From positions 992,001 to 1,056,000 of the forward strand of contig OZ242174.1 of assembly GCA_965205685.1 (NCBI GenBank): a stretch of DNA of 64,000 nt, read 5' to 3'. The first letter of the stretch is position 1; each line of letters starts with the position of its first letter. Position numbers and translations under genes: made by a program. The notes beneath the pieces were generated by a model. It searched no databases. It saw only the letters and a list, made by a program, of their open reading frames with translations, and was not told the DNA's origin. Positions 7,397 to 17,364 of the stretch are shown here, piece by piece. Origin of the DNA: WTFY01 sp965205685. GTDB lineage: Bacteria > Pseudomonadota > Gammaproteobacteria > UBA4575.

Positions 7397-10036
7397 ATGA
7401 AAGAGGTCAGGCAACACTACAAGCGCCCGCCCTCATTCACCGATTTTCTCCCCTGGGTGGAATACCATGCACCGAGCCGAACCTTCTGGCTTGAGGACGG
7501 CATTAGTGTGGGGGCCTTGTTCGAGCTGACCCCGGCTGGCACCGAAGCACGAACGATAGATTTCATGCGTGAGCTTCGCGATGCAGTGCAGACTGTGCTG
7601 ACCGATGCCATCCCCGAGGAGGACGCTGCGCCGTGGATCCTGCAGGTCTACATGCAGGATGAGCCGAGCCTGGGTGAATTTGTAAGGTCATTAACCGAAT
7701 ATGCGGTGCCTGGTGTCCGGGAGAGTGTCTATTCCCTGCACTTCCGGAAGACCCTTTCGGAACACCTCGCCCGCATCACCCAAGAAGGCGGCTACTTCGA
7801 GGATACCGCCGTGACTGGCGGGCGATGGCGGGGACAGGTTCGCCGCGTTCGCGCCACCCTGTACCGGCGCCTTAAGGCCGGTGCTCGCACACCGAGCGCC
7901 GCCGAAGCCGAGGAATCTCTGAACGAGGTGGCCACCAGGTGGTCTGCTGCACTTGCCACCGCTGGCATCCATGCAAGACGCTGCGAGGGGAACGATTTAT
8001 ATGAGTGGCTTCTTCGCTGGTTCAACCCGAACCCCGAGTGCACCGGTGGTGATCTCGACCGCCTCATGGAGCTGGCCCCATACCCGGGCGATAGCGAGTT
8101 GCCGTTTGGGCACGATCTTGCCGAGCGCCTGGTGCTGTCGATGCCTCGCTCTGACCCAGGGATCTGGTGGTTCGACGATCTGGCACACACCGTGGTCAGC
8201 ATCCAGGGGCTTCGTCATACTCCCGAAATCGGGCACATGAGTGCCGAGCGACGATCTGGTGACCACGTCTTTGCCCTGTTCGACCGCCTGCCCGAGCACA
8301 CCGTAATGGCGCTCACCCTGGTGATTCGGGCACAGGATCGGGTACGCGATCATATTGCACGCGTGCGCCGGGCTGCAGTCGGTGATTCTGCCGAGGCTAC
8401 CTTGACCCGCGAAGATTCGACAAGCGTTGAACACGCTATGGCCAAGGGCAACAAGCTTTATCCGCTTTCCATTGCATTTTTTGTCAGGGGTGATGATCTG
8501 AAAGGTCTGCGTGCAAACATCAACCGCCTCAATGCACAGCTGTTGCCGAACGGCCTGCAGCCGATTGCCCGGGAAGCAGACCTGCTGGCCCAGGACGCCT
8601 ACCTGCGCAACCTGCCGATGGCCTACAACGAATCCCTGGACAAGACCCGCAAGCGCTCGCGCCTGATGTTCTCCTCGCATGCCGCGAACCTGCTGCCGGT
8701 GTACGGGCGCTCGCGGGGCACCGGCCACCCGGGCCTCGTGTTCTTCAACCGCGGCGCAGAACCGCTGGCCTTCGACCCGCTGCACCCGGATGATCGCAAG
8801 AAGAACGCGCACATGCTGATCCTCGGTCCGACCGGGGCCGGCAAGTCGGCGCTGCTGGTGTATCTTTTGCAGCAGATGACGGCCATGTACCGTCCGCGCA
8901 TCTTCATCATCGAGGCGGGCGGCTCATTCGCCTTGCTAGGGCAGTATTTTGAGGCGAACGATCTCTCAGTGCATGCCGTGACCCTTAATCCCGACCAAGA
9001 TGTCAGCCTGCCGCCCTTCGCCGATGCGCTTCGCGTGATCAAGCCGGATCCTGCCCCCGACCCAATGCCTTCAGGCAGCGATGCTGCGGGCGATGCGATC
9101 TCTGGTCGCGATGTGCTCGGCGAGATGGAAATTGCTGCACGCGTGATGATCACCGGCGGCGATGCGAACGAGGATGCGCGCATGAGCCGCGCCGACCGCC
9201 TTTTGATCCGAAACGCGATCCTGCGTGCTGCACAGACTGTACAAGCAGCCGGGCGTGAGCAGGTCATCACCGAGGACGTGGTCGAGGCCCTGCATGTGAT
9301 CGCGCGTGATCCTGACCTAGCGGAGGCGCGCCGGGCCCGCGCTAGCGAGATGGGCGATGGCATGGCACTCTTTTGCTCAGGGCTTGCCGGGCACTTCTTC
9401 AACCGCACCGGCACCGCCTGGCCTGAAGCCGACGTTACCGTGCTGGAGATGGGCATCCTCGCGCGCGAGGGCTACGAGGACCAACTGACCGTGGCCTACA
9501 TCTCCATCATGAGCCACATCAACGACCTGGTGGAGCACCATCAGCACGACGAGCGTGCCACGCTGGTGGTTACCGACGAGGGGCATATCATCACCACCAA
9601 TCCCTTGCTTGCGCGTTACGTGGTGAAGATCACCAAGATGTGGCGCAAGCTCGGTGCCTGGTTTTGGATCGCCACGCAAAACCTGGAGGACTTCCCGGAT
9701 GCCAGCCGCAAGATGCTCAATATGATGGAGTGGTGGCTGTGCCTGGTGATGCCCAAGGAAGAGGTCGAGCAGATCGCACGTTTCAGGGAGCTGAGCGAGG
9801 TGCAGCGTAGCCTGCTCTTGTCGGCGCGCAAGGAGCCCGGCAAGTACGTCGAGGGGGTGGTGCTCTCCGACAAGCTCGAGGCGCTGTTTCGCAACGTGCC
9901 GCCACCGCTGACCCTGGCGCTTGCCATGACCGAGAAGCACGAGAAGGCCGAGCGCGCCGCGCTCATGCGCGAACACGGCTGCTCAGAGCTCGAGGCCGTG
10001 TACCAGATCGCAGAGCAGCTTTCCAAGACCCGCTAA
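7397..10036 (+). CDS. Conjugative transfer ATPase, VirB4/TraC-like (TIGR03744)
   Basis: About 880-residue ATPase that powers pilus biogenesis and substrate transport at the inner face of the channel. The Walker A motif (LGPTGAGKS) is near residue 477 and the Walker B (LVVTDEGH) near residue 722. The N-terminal YKRPPSFTDFLPW segment and the following ISVGALFELTP are characteristic of the PFL_4706-type family. An in-frame ATG at 7346 would add 17 residues, but GAGGAGG lies 9 bases before 7397, so I prefer 7397. It ends the first half of the transfer operon, just before the hipBA insertion. Confidence 0.92.
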   Translation: MKEVRQHYKRPPSFTDFLPWVEYHAPSRTFWLEDGISVGALFELTPAGTEARTIDFMRELRDAVQTVLTDAIPEEDAAPWILQVYMQDEPSLGEFVRSLTEYAVPGVRESVYSLHFRKTLSEHLARITQEGGYFEDTAVTGGRWRGQVRRVRATLYRRLKAGARTPSAAEAEESLNEVATRWSAALATAGIHARRCEGNDLYEWLLRWFNPNPECTGGDLDRLMELAPYPGDSELPFGHDLAERLVLSMPRSDPGIWWFDDLAHTVVSIQGLRHTPEIGHMSAERRSGDHVFALFDRLPEHTVMALTLVIRAQDRVRDHIARVRRAAVGDSAEATLTREDSTSVEHAMAKGNKLYPLSIAFFVRGDDLKGLRANINRLNAQLLPNGLQPIAREADLLAQDAYLRNLPMAYNESLDKTRKRSRLMFSSHAANLLPVYGRSRGTGHPGLVFFNRGAEPLAFDPLHPDDRKKNAHMLILGPTGAGKSALLVYLLQQMTAMYRPRIFIIEAGGSFALLGQYFEANDLSVHAVTLNPDQDVSLPPFADALRVIKPDPAPDPMPSGSDAAGDAISGRDVLGEMEIAARVMITGGDANEDARMSRADRLLIRNAILRAAQTVQAAGREQVITEDVVEALHVIARDPDLAEARRARASEMGDGMALFCSGLAGHFFNRTGTAWPEADVTVLEMGILAREGYEDQLTVAYISIMSHINDLVEHHQHDERATLVVTDEGHIITTNPLLARYVVKITKMWRKLGAWFWIATQNLEDFPDASRKMLNMMEWWLCLVMPKEEVEQIARFRELSEVQRSLLLSARKEPGKYVEGVVLSDKLEALFRNVPPPLTLALAMTEKHEKAERAALMREHGCSELEAVYQIAEQLSKTR

Positions 10037-10413
10037 TATGGGGAATTATATAATCCCTTAAGCATTCATAGATGAATGATACGACTTCAAGACCCTGGTG
10101 AGATTCCACGGAAAAGGCCATGTCCGTAGATCCCGGACACCCAGGAAAACGCGGGTCATGCCATCATGTAGGGTCCACCGAAGAAGAAGTGGGACTATCT
10201 GAAAAGTAGCAAGTAGCCGATCTGACCATCTACCTTTGCATCCCTTGGAAAGGGAGTACAGCTGTTTGGATATCGTAGGATGGCTCCTGATCCTAGAGGT
10301 ACTCACCTTGTGGATAGCATGATCCCAGCTATAGGCAATCCCGGCCTTGCGGCCTATTGGAGGATTGGGAGAAGGGCCCTGCTTGGGTACGCTCATAGCG
10401 GTATCTATTCGAA
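10037..10413. other. Intergenic stretch between VirB4-like gene and hipB
   Basis: About 375 bases with no convincing gene on either strand. The only long reading frame here runs on the minus strand and overlaps hipB, with no family-like sequence. A short imperfect palindrome (GGAATTATATAATCC) lies just after the VirB4-like stop, and GGCCTTGCGGCC near 10349 could form a small hairpin. The segment probably came in with hipBA, because MPF-G operons normally continue without a gap here. Confidence 0.4.
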
Positions 10414-10484
10414 GAATATCTAATATTCTCCTTGAAAACGACATATATATCATATAATATTCTATTAGGTGACATAAATGACAT
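10414..10484 (+). promoter_or_regulatory. Putative hipBA promoter/operator
   Basis: A perfect inverted repeat GAATAT-CTA-ATATTC lies at 10414-10428, followed by TTGAAA (10432-10437) and TATAAT (10453-10458). The 15-base spacing is shorter than ideal. GACATA occurs three times (10440, 10471, 10480), the last overlapping the hipB start. HipB-type antitoxins autorepress through inverted repeats, so these are candidate operators; binding is inferred only. Confidence 0.45.
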
Positions 10485-10867
10485 ATAGCATTAAATCTCA
10501 ACGTGCTCAAAGAGCGCTGGATCAGATGGCTCAGAATCTGAAGACCGCGCGACTCAAGCGCAGAATTGCCGTCAAGGACTTTGCAGATCGCGTCGGCGTG
10601 TCGACCCGCACCATCATACGTCTTGAAAAAGGTGATGAAGGTGTACGGATTGGGACCCTGGCGATGGCATGCCTGGTTCTCGGAGAGATTGAACACGTCA
10701 GCAATTTGCTGGATCCGGCCTCGGACGATACGGCATTGCTGCTGGAGCGTAGCCAGTTGCCAAAGCGAATTGCAGCAAAGCGGAGCAAGACACCCAGTCA
10801 ACCCAAGCCTGAAGAGCAGATCGATTCAGGGGGGTACAGGCTGGACGAAGACGGAGTCGGCTTCTGA
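10478..10867 (+). CDS. hipB: HipB-like antitoxin, XRE-family HTH regulator
   Basis: 129 residues with a Cro/C1-type helix-turn-helix at about residues 18-72 (KDFADRVGVSTRTIIRLEKG), then a linker rich in K, R and P and a short tail (GGYRLDEDGVGF). In HipBA modules this protein binds and neutralises the kinase and represses the operon. The stop overlaps the ATG of the hipA-like gene by one base. The AT-rich upstream region carries possible operators. Confidence 0.88.
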   Translation: MTYSIKSQRAQRALDQMAQNLKTARLKRRIAVKDFADRVGVSTRTIIRLEKGDEGVRIGTLAMACLVLGEIEHVSNLLDPASDDTALLLERSQLPKRIAAKRSKTPSQPKPEEQIDSGGYRLDEDGVGF

Positions 10868-12093
10868 TGCCCGAAGCCGTGGTTGCCCTTGGCCAGGCAA
10901 AGCGAGTTGTCGGTCGATTGCGATTTGAGAGTGATGGCCAGCGCCAGCATTCCCAGTTCGAGTATGACCCTGCATGGCTGCAGGCAGACGACAGGTTCCA
11001 GCTTGCACCCGGCTTGCCTCTGCAGGCAGGAGGTTTTTATGCATCTGGCCGGGAGGACCGTCGAAACGCCTTGCATGTCGCTTTTCAGGATGCGGCCCCC
11101 GATTCCTGGGGCCGGGCCCTAATGACCCGCGCGCTCGGTGGAGGTCTTAGCGAGTTTGATTACCTGACCCGGTCCGACGACCATACCCGCCAGGGCGCCT
11201 TGCGTTTTCTTGACGATGATATGCAACCGCTGTCCGGTCTATCGCCGCCGGTACCACGACTGGTCGATCTTGAGAGACTGAGGGCCCTGGCTCACCAGTT
11301 CGAGCACGATCCGGGCGGCGCAGAGGAAGCTGTACTGGATCTTGCGGGTGTGGCGGGTTCTCTTGGCGGCGCCCGGCCAAAAGCGAGTGTTTCCGGTGAG
11401 GGCCAGCTGTGGATTGCGAAGTTCACGTCGCGCGACGACCGTCGTGCCGTGGAACGTGCCGAGATTGCCACCTTGAGGCTTGCCGCAAGGTGCGGGCTGC
11501 GCGTTCCTGAAGCCCGCCTTGAACTTGTAAACAGTGACAGTCCAGTCGCGCTGATCCAGCGCTTCGACCGCAGGGGGGAAGAGCGCATTCCCTACATGTC
11601 AGCAAAAGCCGGGCTCGACTGGGAAGGCACCGAAGGACGGTACTACACGGAGATTGCAGATGTCATTCGTCAAATCTCCAGCCGGCCACGTGATGATCTT
11701 CATGAACTCTGGAACCGAATGATCTTTACGATCCTCGTGTCAAATACCGATGATCACTTGAAGAATCATGGATTCATCTATGTCGGCAGGGACCGGTGGC
11801 GGCTCTCGCCCGCGTTTGATATTAATCCTGCACCCTTGCGCCAGCACATCCTGCAAACTGGCATCCTGGAGCGTGAGCCATTTGAAGCTTCTCTTCCGCT
11901 CGCACTCTATGCAGCCAGATTCTTCGACATCGAGGAGGAGGATGCGAAAATGATGGCATCCAGAATGGCAACCATCGTGAGTGAATCCTGGCAAAGCACG
12001 CTTCGGGAAGAAGGCGCCCCTGCCGATGAGATCAATACCTTTGCAGCTGCGTTCGAGCACGATGCGATGGAGCAGGCCCTTAGCCTAATGTAG
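10867..12093 (+). CDS. hipA: HipA-like Ser/Thr kinase toxin
   Basis: 408 residues, the usual HipA size. Visible motifs are the N-terminal HipA_N fold with the phrase DAAPDSWGR near residue 77, the Gly/Ser loop SLGGARPKA near residue 165 (the autophosphorylation/P-loop region), the catalytic SNTDDHLKNHG near residue 292 and the metal-binding DINPAP near residue 318. All catalytic positions look intact, so an active kinase is expected; its substrate (GltX in E. coli HipA) cannot be read from sequence. The pair may act as an addiction module that stabilises the element. Confidence 0.92.
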   Translation: MPEAVVALGQAKRVVGRLRFESDGQRQHSQFEYDPAWLQADDRFQLAPGLPLQAGGFYASGREDRRNALHVAFQDAAPDSWGRALMTRALGGGLSEFDYLTRSDDHTRQGALRFLDDDMQPLSGLSPPVPRLVDLERLRALAHQFEHDPGGAEEAVLDLAGVAGSLGGARPKASVSGEGQLWIAKFTSRDDRRAVERAEIATLRLAARCGLRVPEARLELVNSDSPVALIQRFDRRGEERIPYMSAKAGLDWEGTEGRYYTEIADVIRQISSRPRDDLHELWNRMIFTILVSNTDDHLKNHGFIYVGRDRWRLSPAFDINPAPLRQHILQTGILEREPFEASLPLALYAARFFDIEEEDAKMMASRMATIVSESWQSTLREEGAPADEINTFAAAFEHDAMEQALSLM

Positions 12094-12281
12094 AGGGATT
12101 TCCGCCAGCGCGCACTTTCGCAAACCCGCCGCCTGCACATTGTCACATCTTGCAGTCTCATCATTTCGGCACACCCAGTTGATCCGGTATTGCAAAACCC
12201 TGCAGATGCCTGAATGGATTTTCTCTAGTTAAGACAGTGCCTAACCGTCACGATGGCGTATCTCATGGTTGAGAGTACGCA

Positions 12282-12767
12282 ATGGTTTCATACATCCCAT
12301 CCCCGCGTTTCGGGATTATGATTTCAGGAACACTGATGTGGATCCTGTTTTCTGCCCCTGCATTTGCAGGCATGCCGCAAGCGAACCCGCCCACGGTGAT
12401 CGAATGCTTCACTGGCGCCCGGTATCCTATGCATGGCCTTCCTGTCACTGTGCCGCAGCACCACCCGCTGCCCTTGAAGATTACGGTCTATGCAGTGGAT
12501 GCCCTCGAGATCAACGAAAGGGCGCTCTCATTCAAGCTCTCGCACGACCCCAAGCAGTCGAGCCGAATGGCATTGGCGCGCATCAAGCACTTGGACGCAC
12601 AGGCTAGAGCCGGCATGCGCTCGACGGCACAGGGGCTATTGAAAGCCCGGCAGCACGGAATCGATCGCATTCCTGCCATCGTGTTTGACGGTGTTGCAGT
12701 CGTTTACGGTGTCAGCGATTTACGCATCGCCCTTGAGCACTACCAGAGCTGGAGGGCAGGGCGGTGA
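12282..12767 (+). CDS. ICE protein TIGR03757 (DUF1525)
   Basis: 161-residue exported protein with a signal peptide ending near APAFAG. The mature part (TVIECFTG near the N-terminus and RIPAIVFDG near the C-terminus) has the thioredoxin-like layout of the TIGR03757/TrbC-type periplasmic proteins of MPF-G elements. It restarts the transfer operon after hipBA and overlaps the next start by 4 bases. The 188 bases upstream (12094-12281) contain no gene that I can see. Confidence 0.85.
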   Translation: MVSYIPSPRFGIMISGTLMWILFSAPAFAGMPQANPPTVIECFTGARYPMHGLPVTVPQHHPLPLKITVYAVDALEINERALSFKLSHDPKQSSRMALARIKHLDAQARAGMRSTAQGLLKARQHGIDRIPAIVFDGVAVVYGVSDLRIALEHYQSWRAGR

Positions 12768-13783
12768 CTGTGATTCGCACGCTCATCCCGGCAATCATTC
12801 TTCTTGTGGCAGGAGGATTGCCGTCCATCGCCGTTCCGTCCACAACGACCTCGCAGATCATAAGCCGAACAGTGTCGGCGGTGCCGTCTTGCATGCAGTG
12901 GAGAATCACCGGAATGTGCTATTGGCTGCGCTGTTCGTGGAACGGCTGTCGGGTGAGAAGCTCGCTCAAGATCGGCCACTATAATCCGGATCTGGTAGTT
13001 GCGGTCTATAACGAACTCGGCGCCAACCCCTGGGTGGAAGCCCGCACGATTCTGGGGCCGATCCAGCGCGCCGCAGCCAACGGTTTGCTGGGCTCTTTGT
13101 TCTCGTTGCCGGCCGGCAGTGCCGGCAACCGCACCGAAGGTCGCCGCCTCGGCCATACGAACCTGATATTTCGCGAGGCCGATGCGATCGGCCACCCTTT
13201 GGATACTCTTTCGGACCTGGTCGCTGATGCGGATTTGTTGTGTCCCTCACAGGCGAGCACCCTAGTTCCCTATTTCCAGTCTGCACTTGATGCTGTGTCC
13301 TGGCGCTCGGAAATTCCTGAAGCCATCTATCCAGCGAGCCTGATCCCGGGATTGCGTGAGATCAGTCGATCACCGCTGCAAACCTGGGGTTCGGTCCATC
13401 CCCGTACTGGCTGGGTCACGCAGACGGATGAGGCCAAGGCCGCCGCCGTGATTGCGCAGCGCGCCACCGACATCGTCACGCGCACTGCACAGCCCCATGT
13501 CTACGTGCCACTGCAGGGGGCATCCGGCTCCGGGCGCTGGCCACCTGGGCCCTTGCTGGAGGTCGACCGCACCACCGGTGTCTGGCAGAGGCTGCATCCT
13601 GATCCCGAGTCAAGTTGTGATGTTTTCGGCACCGATGATCTCACAAGTCCTGCAGGTTGGGGCGCAGGCAAGATCGATGATGGCGGAGATTATGTCTGGA
13701 ACCTGTGGCGCCCCTACGAGTGTTGCCGGCGCCGAGGACAGTGGTTTTTGTATGACATCGAGTGGATCAGCTACCCGCCATGA
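12764..13783 (+). CDS. ICE protein TIGR03756, TraU-like
   Basis: 339 residues with an N-terminal signal segment and many cysteines (for example MCYWLRCSWNGC near residue 50 and PYECCRRRGQW near the end). This is the TraU-type periplasmic protein required for DNA transfer in F-like systems; TIGR03756/PFL_4710 is the MPF-G version. It begins with GTG at 12764 inside the end of the preceding gene and its stop overlaps the next ATG, so all three genes are coupled. Confidence 0.9.
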   Translation: MTVIRTLIPAIILLVAGGLPSIAVPSTTTSQIISRTVSAVPSCMQWRITGMCYWLRCSWNGCRVRSSLKIGHYNPDLVVAVYNELGANPWVEARTILGPIQRAAANGLLGSLFSLPAGSAGNRTEGRRLGHTNLIFREADAIGHPLDTLSDLVADADLLCPSQASTLVPYFQSALDAVSWRSEIPEAIYPASLIPGLREISRSPLQTWGSVHPRTGWVTQTDEAKAAAVIAQRATDIVTRTAQPHVYVPLQGASGSGRWPPGPLLEVDRTTGVWQRLHPDPESSCDVFGTDDLTSPAGWGAGKIDDGGDYVWNLWRPYECCRRRGQWFLYDIEWISYPP

Positions 13784-15138
13784 ATGGGTATTCCCAAAGC
13801 GCCAGCCACAACCTGCGTGTCTTTTTGTTGCTGGCTGGATTACTGGTATCGAATCCCGTCCAGACGGTCGTCAAGGGCCCAACCGAAGACAGTTTCTGGT
13901 ATTACGAGATCGGTGGCGCGCAACCCGTGTCGGCACCGGCCAACCCTTCGGTGGTCTCAGTCACGCTTGGCGGGTCGGCGCAGCTCAGTGCTGGCTACAG
14001 CTGTGGCAAGTTCAACCCGGTAACCGCTGTGACCAACACGCTCAATGAAATTGGCGCAGGCACAGAGCGGATGATGGAGGCCATGACGGCCGCCGCCACC
14101 GCCGCCATTGCCGCGCTGCCGGCCCTGATCCTGCAGCGCGCCAATCCCGGGCTGTACGACCTATTCCAGAATGCCCTGATCAAGGCCGAGGAGACTCTTT
14201 CGCTTGCCACCAAATCCTGTGAGCAGATGGAGGCCGAGATTGCCCAGGGAGGTAATCCCTATGCAGATCTCATCGTACTGTCCAAGGGCAATGACTGGAA
14301 ACGAGAGATGGGCGTCGGGGGGAACGATGCAGTCAGTGCCAAGCAGGCGGTTGAAGCCGCCAACGGCGACAACGGCGTTCCGTGGATCGGCGGCATGGCC
14401 GGCGGTACAGCGCAACCGGTGCTGGAGTTCACCGGAGATGTCGTCCGCGCCGGGTACAACATCAACCTGAACCGCCCGGTTACGGCCACCGGCCCCGTGG
14501 GTGCAGTTCCCGGATCTCGACTGGCACAAATCTGGTCCACCCCTGCAGAGGCTAGAAACTGGGTGGTGGACGTAGTCGGGGAGAACATCGTCACCACCTG
14601 CGACACCTGTCGCAAGGACAGCATTCCCGGAACCGGACTGCTGCCGAACCTTAACCAGGAAGCCACGGCAGTGAGCGTGGAGATCCAGCGCCTCGTCAAT
14701 GGGGCCACTCCACTGACCCGGGCCAACCTGGATACGATCGCAGCCCCAGGTGTGGCCATCACCCGCCAAGTCATTGAGGCGATTCGAGAGATGCCGGCCT
14801 CGGAACAGTCTTTGATCATGGGTCGGCTGGTTTCTGAAATCAGCACCGCCCGCACTGTCGAGAAGGCCCTGCTGGCACGCCGCCTGTTGCTCAGCGGGCG
14901 CCAGGTACCGGAGGTCTATGCCACCGAAGTGGCACGTGAGCATGCCGACATCTCCATTGCCGAACTCGACCGGGAGATCGAGAGCCTGCTCTTCGAGACG
15001 CGGGTGCGCCGCGAGATCGTCTCCGAAACCCTGGTCACGCTTCTTGAGCGTGCCGCGGCACGACGCCAGGCCTCGTTGCATAGGCCAACGGCACCTCCGG
15101 TCGATCCACGTCCGATGCAAGATGGCCGTGTCCCGTAG
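13780..15138 (+). CDS. ICE protein TIGR03755, TraH-like
   Basis: 452 residues, exported, the PFL_4711-type protein. A signal-like hydrophobic stretch precedes the body; an Ala-rich helix lies near residues 95-125 and a Cys pair (TTCDTCRKD) near residue 270. In F-like systems the equivalent position holds TraH, needed for pilus assembly. ATG 13780 overlaps the previous TGA (ATGA), which decides the start over a longer upstream ATG at 13762. It overlaps the next gene by 17 bases. Confidence 0.88.
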   Translation: MNGYSQSASHNLRVFLLLAGLLVSNPVQTVVKGPTEDSFWYYEIGGAQPVSAPANPSVVSVTLGGSAQLSAGYSCGKFNPVTAVTNTLNEIGAGTERMMEAMTAAATAAIAALPALILQRANPGLYDLFQNALIKAEETLSLATKSCEQMEAEIAQGGNPYADLIVLSKGNDWKREMGVGGNDAVSAKQAVEAANGDNGVPWIGGMAGGTAQPVLEFTGDVVRAGYNINLNRPVTATGPVGAVPGSRLAQIWSTPAEARNWVVDVVGENIVTTCDTCRKDSIPGTGLLPNLNQEATAVSVEIQRLVNGATPLTRANLDTIAAPGVAITRQVIEAIREMPASEQSLIMGRLVSEISTARTVEKALLARRLLLSGRQVPEVYATEVAREHADISIAELDREIESLLFETRVRREIVSETLVTLLERAAARRQASLHRPTAPPVDPRPMQDGRVP

Positions 15139-15493
15139 CGCATTTTTGTGCCGCCACCGCTGGTCGCTGCTGTTTTCGATACTGGGGGTGGTCCTGACGC
15201 TGATCGCTGGGGTCGTGTTGTGGCAGGTTGCCGAACGGTACTCGGTTGCGGCCATACAGGCCCGTATCGATGCCCTCAAGCCTGTGATCACCGGAATGCG
15301 GATTTCCCTGATTGCCCTGATTTCGGTGGGCTGGCCTGTAGCGGTCAACACCGTGCATCGCTTGGGATGGGTGGGTGAGGCGGATGCCGGGGTGCTGCAT
15401 GGGCAGCGCTGGCGGGTTGTCACCTGGCTGGCGGTGATCGAGGCGGTGCTGGGACAGAATCTATTCGGCCAGGTCCGGGCGGCTCTGGGGTGA
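15122..15493 (+). CDS. Small ICE membrane protein
   Basis: 123 residues with hydrophobic helices at about residues 12-35 and 58-75 and a third, weaker one at the end. A protein of this size sits between the TraH-like and TraG-like genes in many PFL-type elements, but I do not know a named role. The ATG at 15122 lies inside the preceding gene, so translation is probably coupled; the next gene starts 10 bases after its stop. Confidence 0.7.
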   Translation: MAVSRSAFLCRHRWSLLFSILGVVLTLIAGVVLWQVAERYSVAAIQARIDALKPVITGMRISLIALISVGWPVAVNTVHRLGWVGEADAGVLHGQRWRVVTWLAVIEAVLGQNLFGQVRAALG

Positions 15494-15503
15494 GGGCAGA
15501 AGA

Positions 15504-17060
15504 GTGGCCGTCGACAGTTATCTTGAGCTTTTCACCACCCTGTTTGGCTGGACCTTCTACGGCATCCTGTGGGACGTGCTGTTGGGTACCGGGATCGTGT
15601 TCTTGCCGTTTCTGGGGATCCTGATCGATCACTGGCGCGAACCCGCCGAAGGCGGGGAGTTTGGCACCGTCACCGGACTCTCCCTGCGCCGTTTGGAACT
15701 GGAACTTTTCATGGCCCTGCTGGTGGTCGTGCTGGCCGGCCAGCCCGCGACCCTGACACCACTCGATGTCACAACACTGAGCTATACCCCACCGCCAACA
15801 TTGATTAATCCGACGCCCGCAACGGCAACCGTCAACAGCCCGCAGAGCACTTACGGATCTACCGGATTCACGGGCTCACTCGCGACCGTGAACATCCCTG
15901 CATGGTGGTATGCCGTACTTTCCATGATTTCCGGATTCAATCACGCGGTGGTCGAGGGTCTGCCAAGTGTGTCGGACATGCGCACCTATGAACAGCAGGC
16001 ACGGCTGGCCACTATCGCAGATCCCCGACTGCGCCAGGAGGCAAGTGATTTTTTCAGCCAGTGCTATATCCCGGCCCGCTCAAAATATCAGGCTGAGCTA
16101 CCCGCAACGGCTGCGGTCAACGCCCTGCTCGTCACCTACGGTACGGATGACCCTGACTGGATGGGCTCACACGTCTATCGCAATACGGCCGGCTACTACG
16201 ATATGCTTCGCGCGACTTCGCCGATTGCCGGGTGGGCGTACATTGCTGCCCGAGATACCGAATATGACCCGGCCACACCCCCTCCTTGGGGCAGGCCGCA
16301 TTGCAAGTCATGGTGGGAAGACAGCTCGATCGGCCTGCGTGCCAAGCTGCTCCGTGAGGCCGATCTCACCTCTGCCGGCTTTTCCGGTCTCGTGGTGACG
16401 ATCGCCCCAGGCCTTGGAACCGAAAAGCAAAATGATGCGGTGGCGAGGACAGTGCTGACGAATTCACCACCGTCCTGGTCCAGTAATGACCTGCTGGCCC
16501 ACAACGCTGCAGGGAGCGGGGTGCTGAACAGTGCGGGAAACGTTCTTAAGGGAGGGCTGGCCGCAGGCGGCATCCTGGCTTCCTCGGTCTTTTTCTCCAT
16601 TACCATGACGGCAATCCTACAGGCCCTTCCCATGGTACAGGCGGTTCTGCTGCTCGGAATCTATGCTTTGCTGCCGATGGTCGTGGTGTTATCACGCTAC
16701 TCGCTGCCCATGATGGTGACAGGGGCCATGGCCATATTCACCATCAAGTTCTGGAGCGTGCTCTGGTATCTTGCAATGTGGGTGGATCAGAATCTCATCC
16801 GTTCCATGTATCCGGACGTGAATGTCTTTTTGCAGATCTTCGCCAATCCGGGCGAGCATGAACTCAAGCGCATGTTACTCAACATGATCACGACCAGTCT
16901 GTACCTCGGCCTGCCGCTGCTGTGGAGTGCCATGATGGCCTGGGCTGGCATGAAGACTGGTCATTCTATTGCCGCAGCCACTGCGCCCTTGTCCAGTCCC
17001 GCCGCTGACGCGGGCCGATACGGGGGCAGTTTCGGGAAAACGGTGCTGCGCAAACCGTAA
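15504..17060 (+). CDS. traG: Conjugal transfer protein TraG (N-terminal domain type)
   Basis: 518-residue polytopic membrane protein. Helices lie around residues 14-35, 65-85, 130-150 and, after a large periplasmic part, 355-410 and 455-485. The EPAEGGEFGTVTG and SDMRTYEQQARLA segments are typical of TraG_N proteins, which act in pilus assembly and mating-pair stabilisation. The start is GTG 15504. It is the last recognisable transfer gene, and no relaxase or integrase is visible in this window. Confidence 0.9.
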   Translation: MAVDSYLELFTTLFGWTFYGILWDVLLGTGIVFLPFLGILIDHWREPAEGGEFGTVTGLSLRRLELELFMALLVVVLAGQPATLTPLDVTTLSYTPPPTLINPTPATATVNSPQSTYGSTGFTGSLATVNIPAWWYAVLSMISGFNHAVVEGLPSVSDMRTYEQQARLATIADPRLRQEASDFFSQCYIPARSKYQAELPATAAVNALLVTYGTDDPDWMGSHVYRNTAGYYDMLRATSPIAGWAYIAARDTEYDPATPPPWGRPHCKSWWEDSSIGLRAKLLREADLTSAGFSGLVVTIAPGLGTEKQNDAVARTVLTNSPPSWSSNDLLAHNAAGSGVLNSAGNVLKGGLAAGGILASSVFFSITMTAILQALPMVQAVLLLGIYALLPMVVVLSRYSLPMMVTGAMAIFTIKFWSVLWYLAMWVDQNLIRSMYPDVNVFLQIFANPGEHELKRMLLNMITTSLYLGLPLLWSAMMAWAGMKTGHSIAAATAPLSSPAADAGRYGGSFGKTVLRKP

Positions 17061-17364
17061 AGGCAGCGAAGGTTTACAAAGCCAGCGTTTTTCCTGATTG
17101 TCTGCATTTCAGATTTAAGAAATCCGTGGCAGGCTCACTCAAGCCCATTCCATTACCTACCGGGTGCAGCCCTCTATGAACCCTGGATTGAAACCGCTAC
17201 CCAGATTGGCGGCCGGATACTGCCGTATTCCATGCTTGACCTGAAGTTCATGATATCGGGGCACTGGATCTCATTCTGCGGTGCATGGAAAACGAGACAA
17301 AAGTGGCCATCGACAGCGCCAGAGAAAGCGTACCCGTTATGGTATTGACTTGTAATAAGGCCGA
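17061..17364. other. Gap between transfer module and surface locus
   Basis: About 300 bases after traG with no gene or clear signal on either strand. It marks the junction between the conjugation operon and the surface-protein cassettes. No attachment-site repeat could be recognised by eye. Confidence 0.4.

Noticed and set aside
10058..10801. 247-codon minus-strand frame over the hipB promoter
   Set aside because: It overlaps hipB and its control region, lacks a ribosome-binding site and has no family-like sequence.
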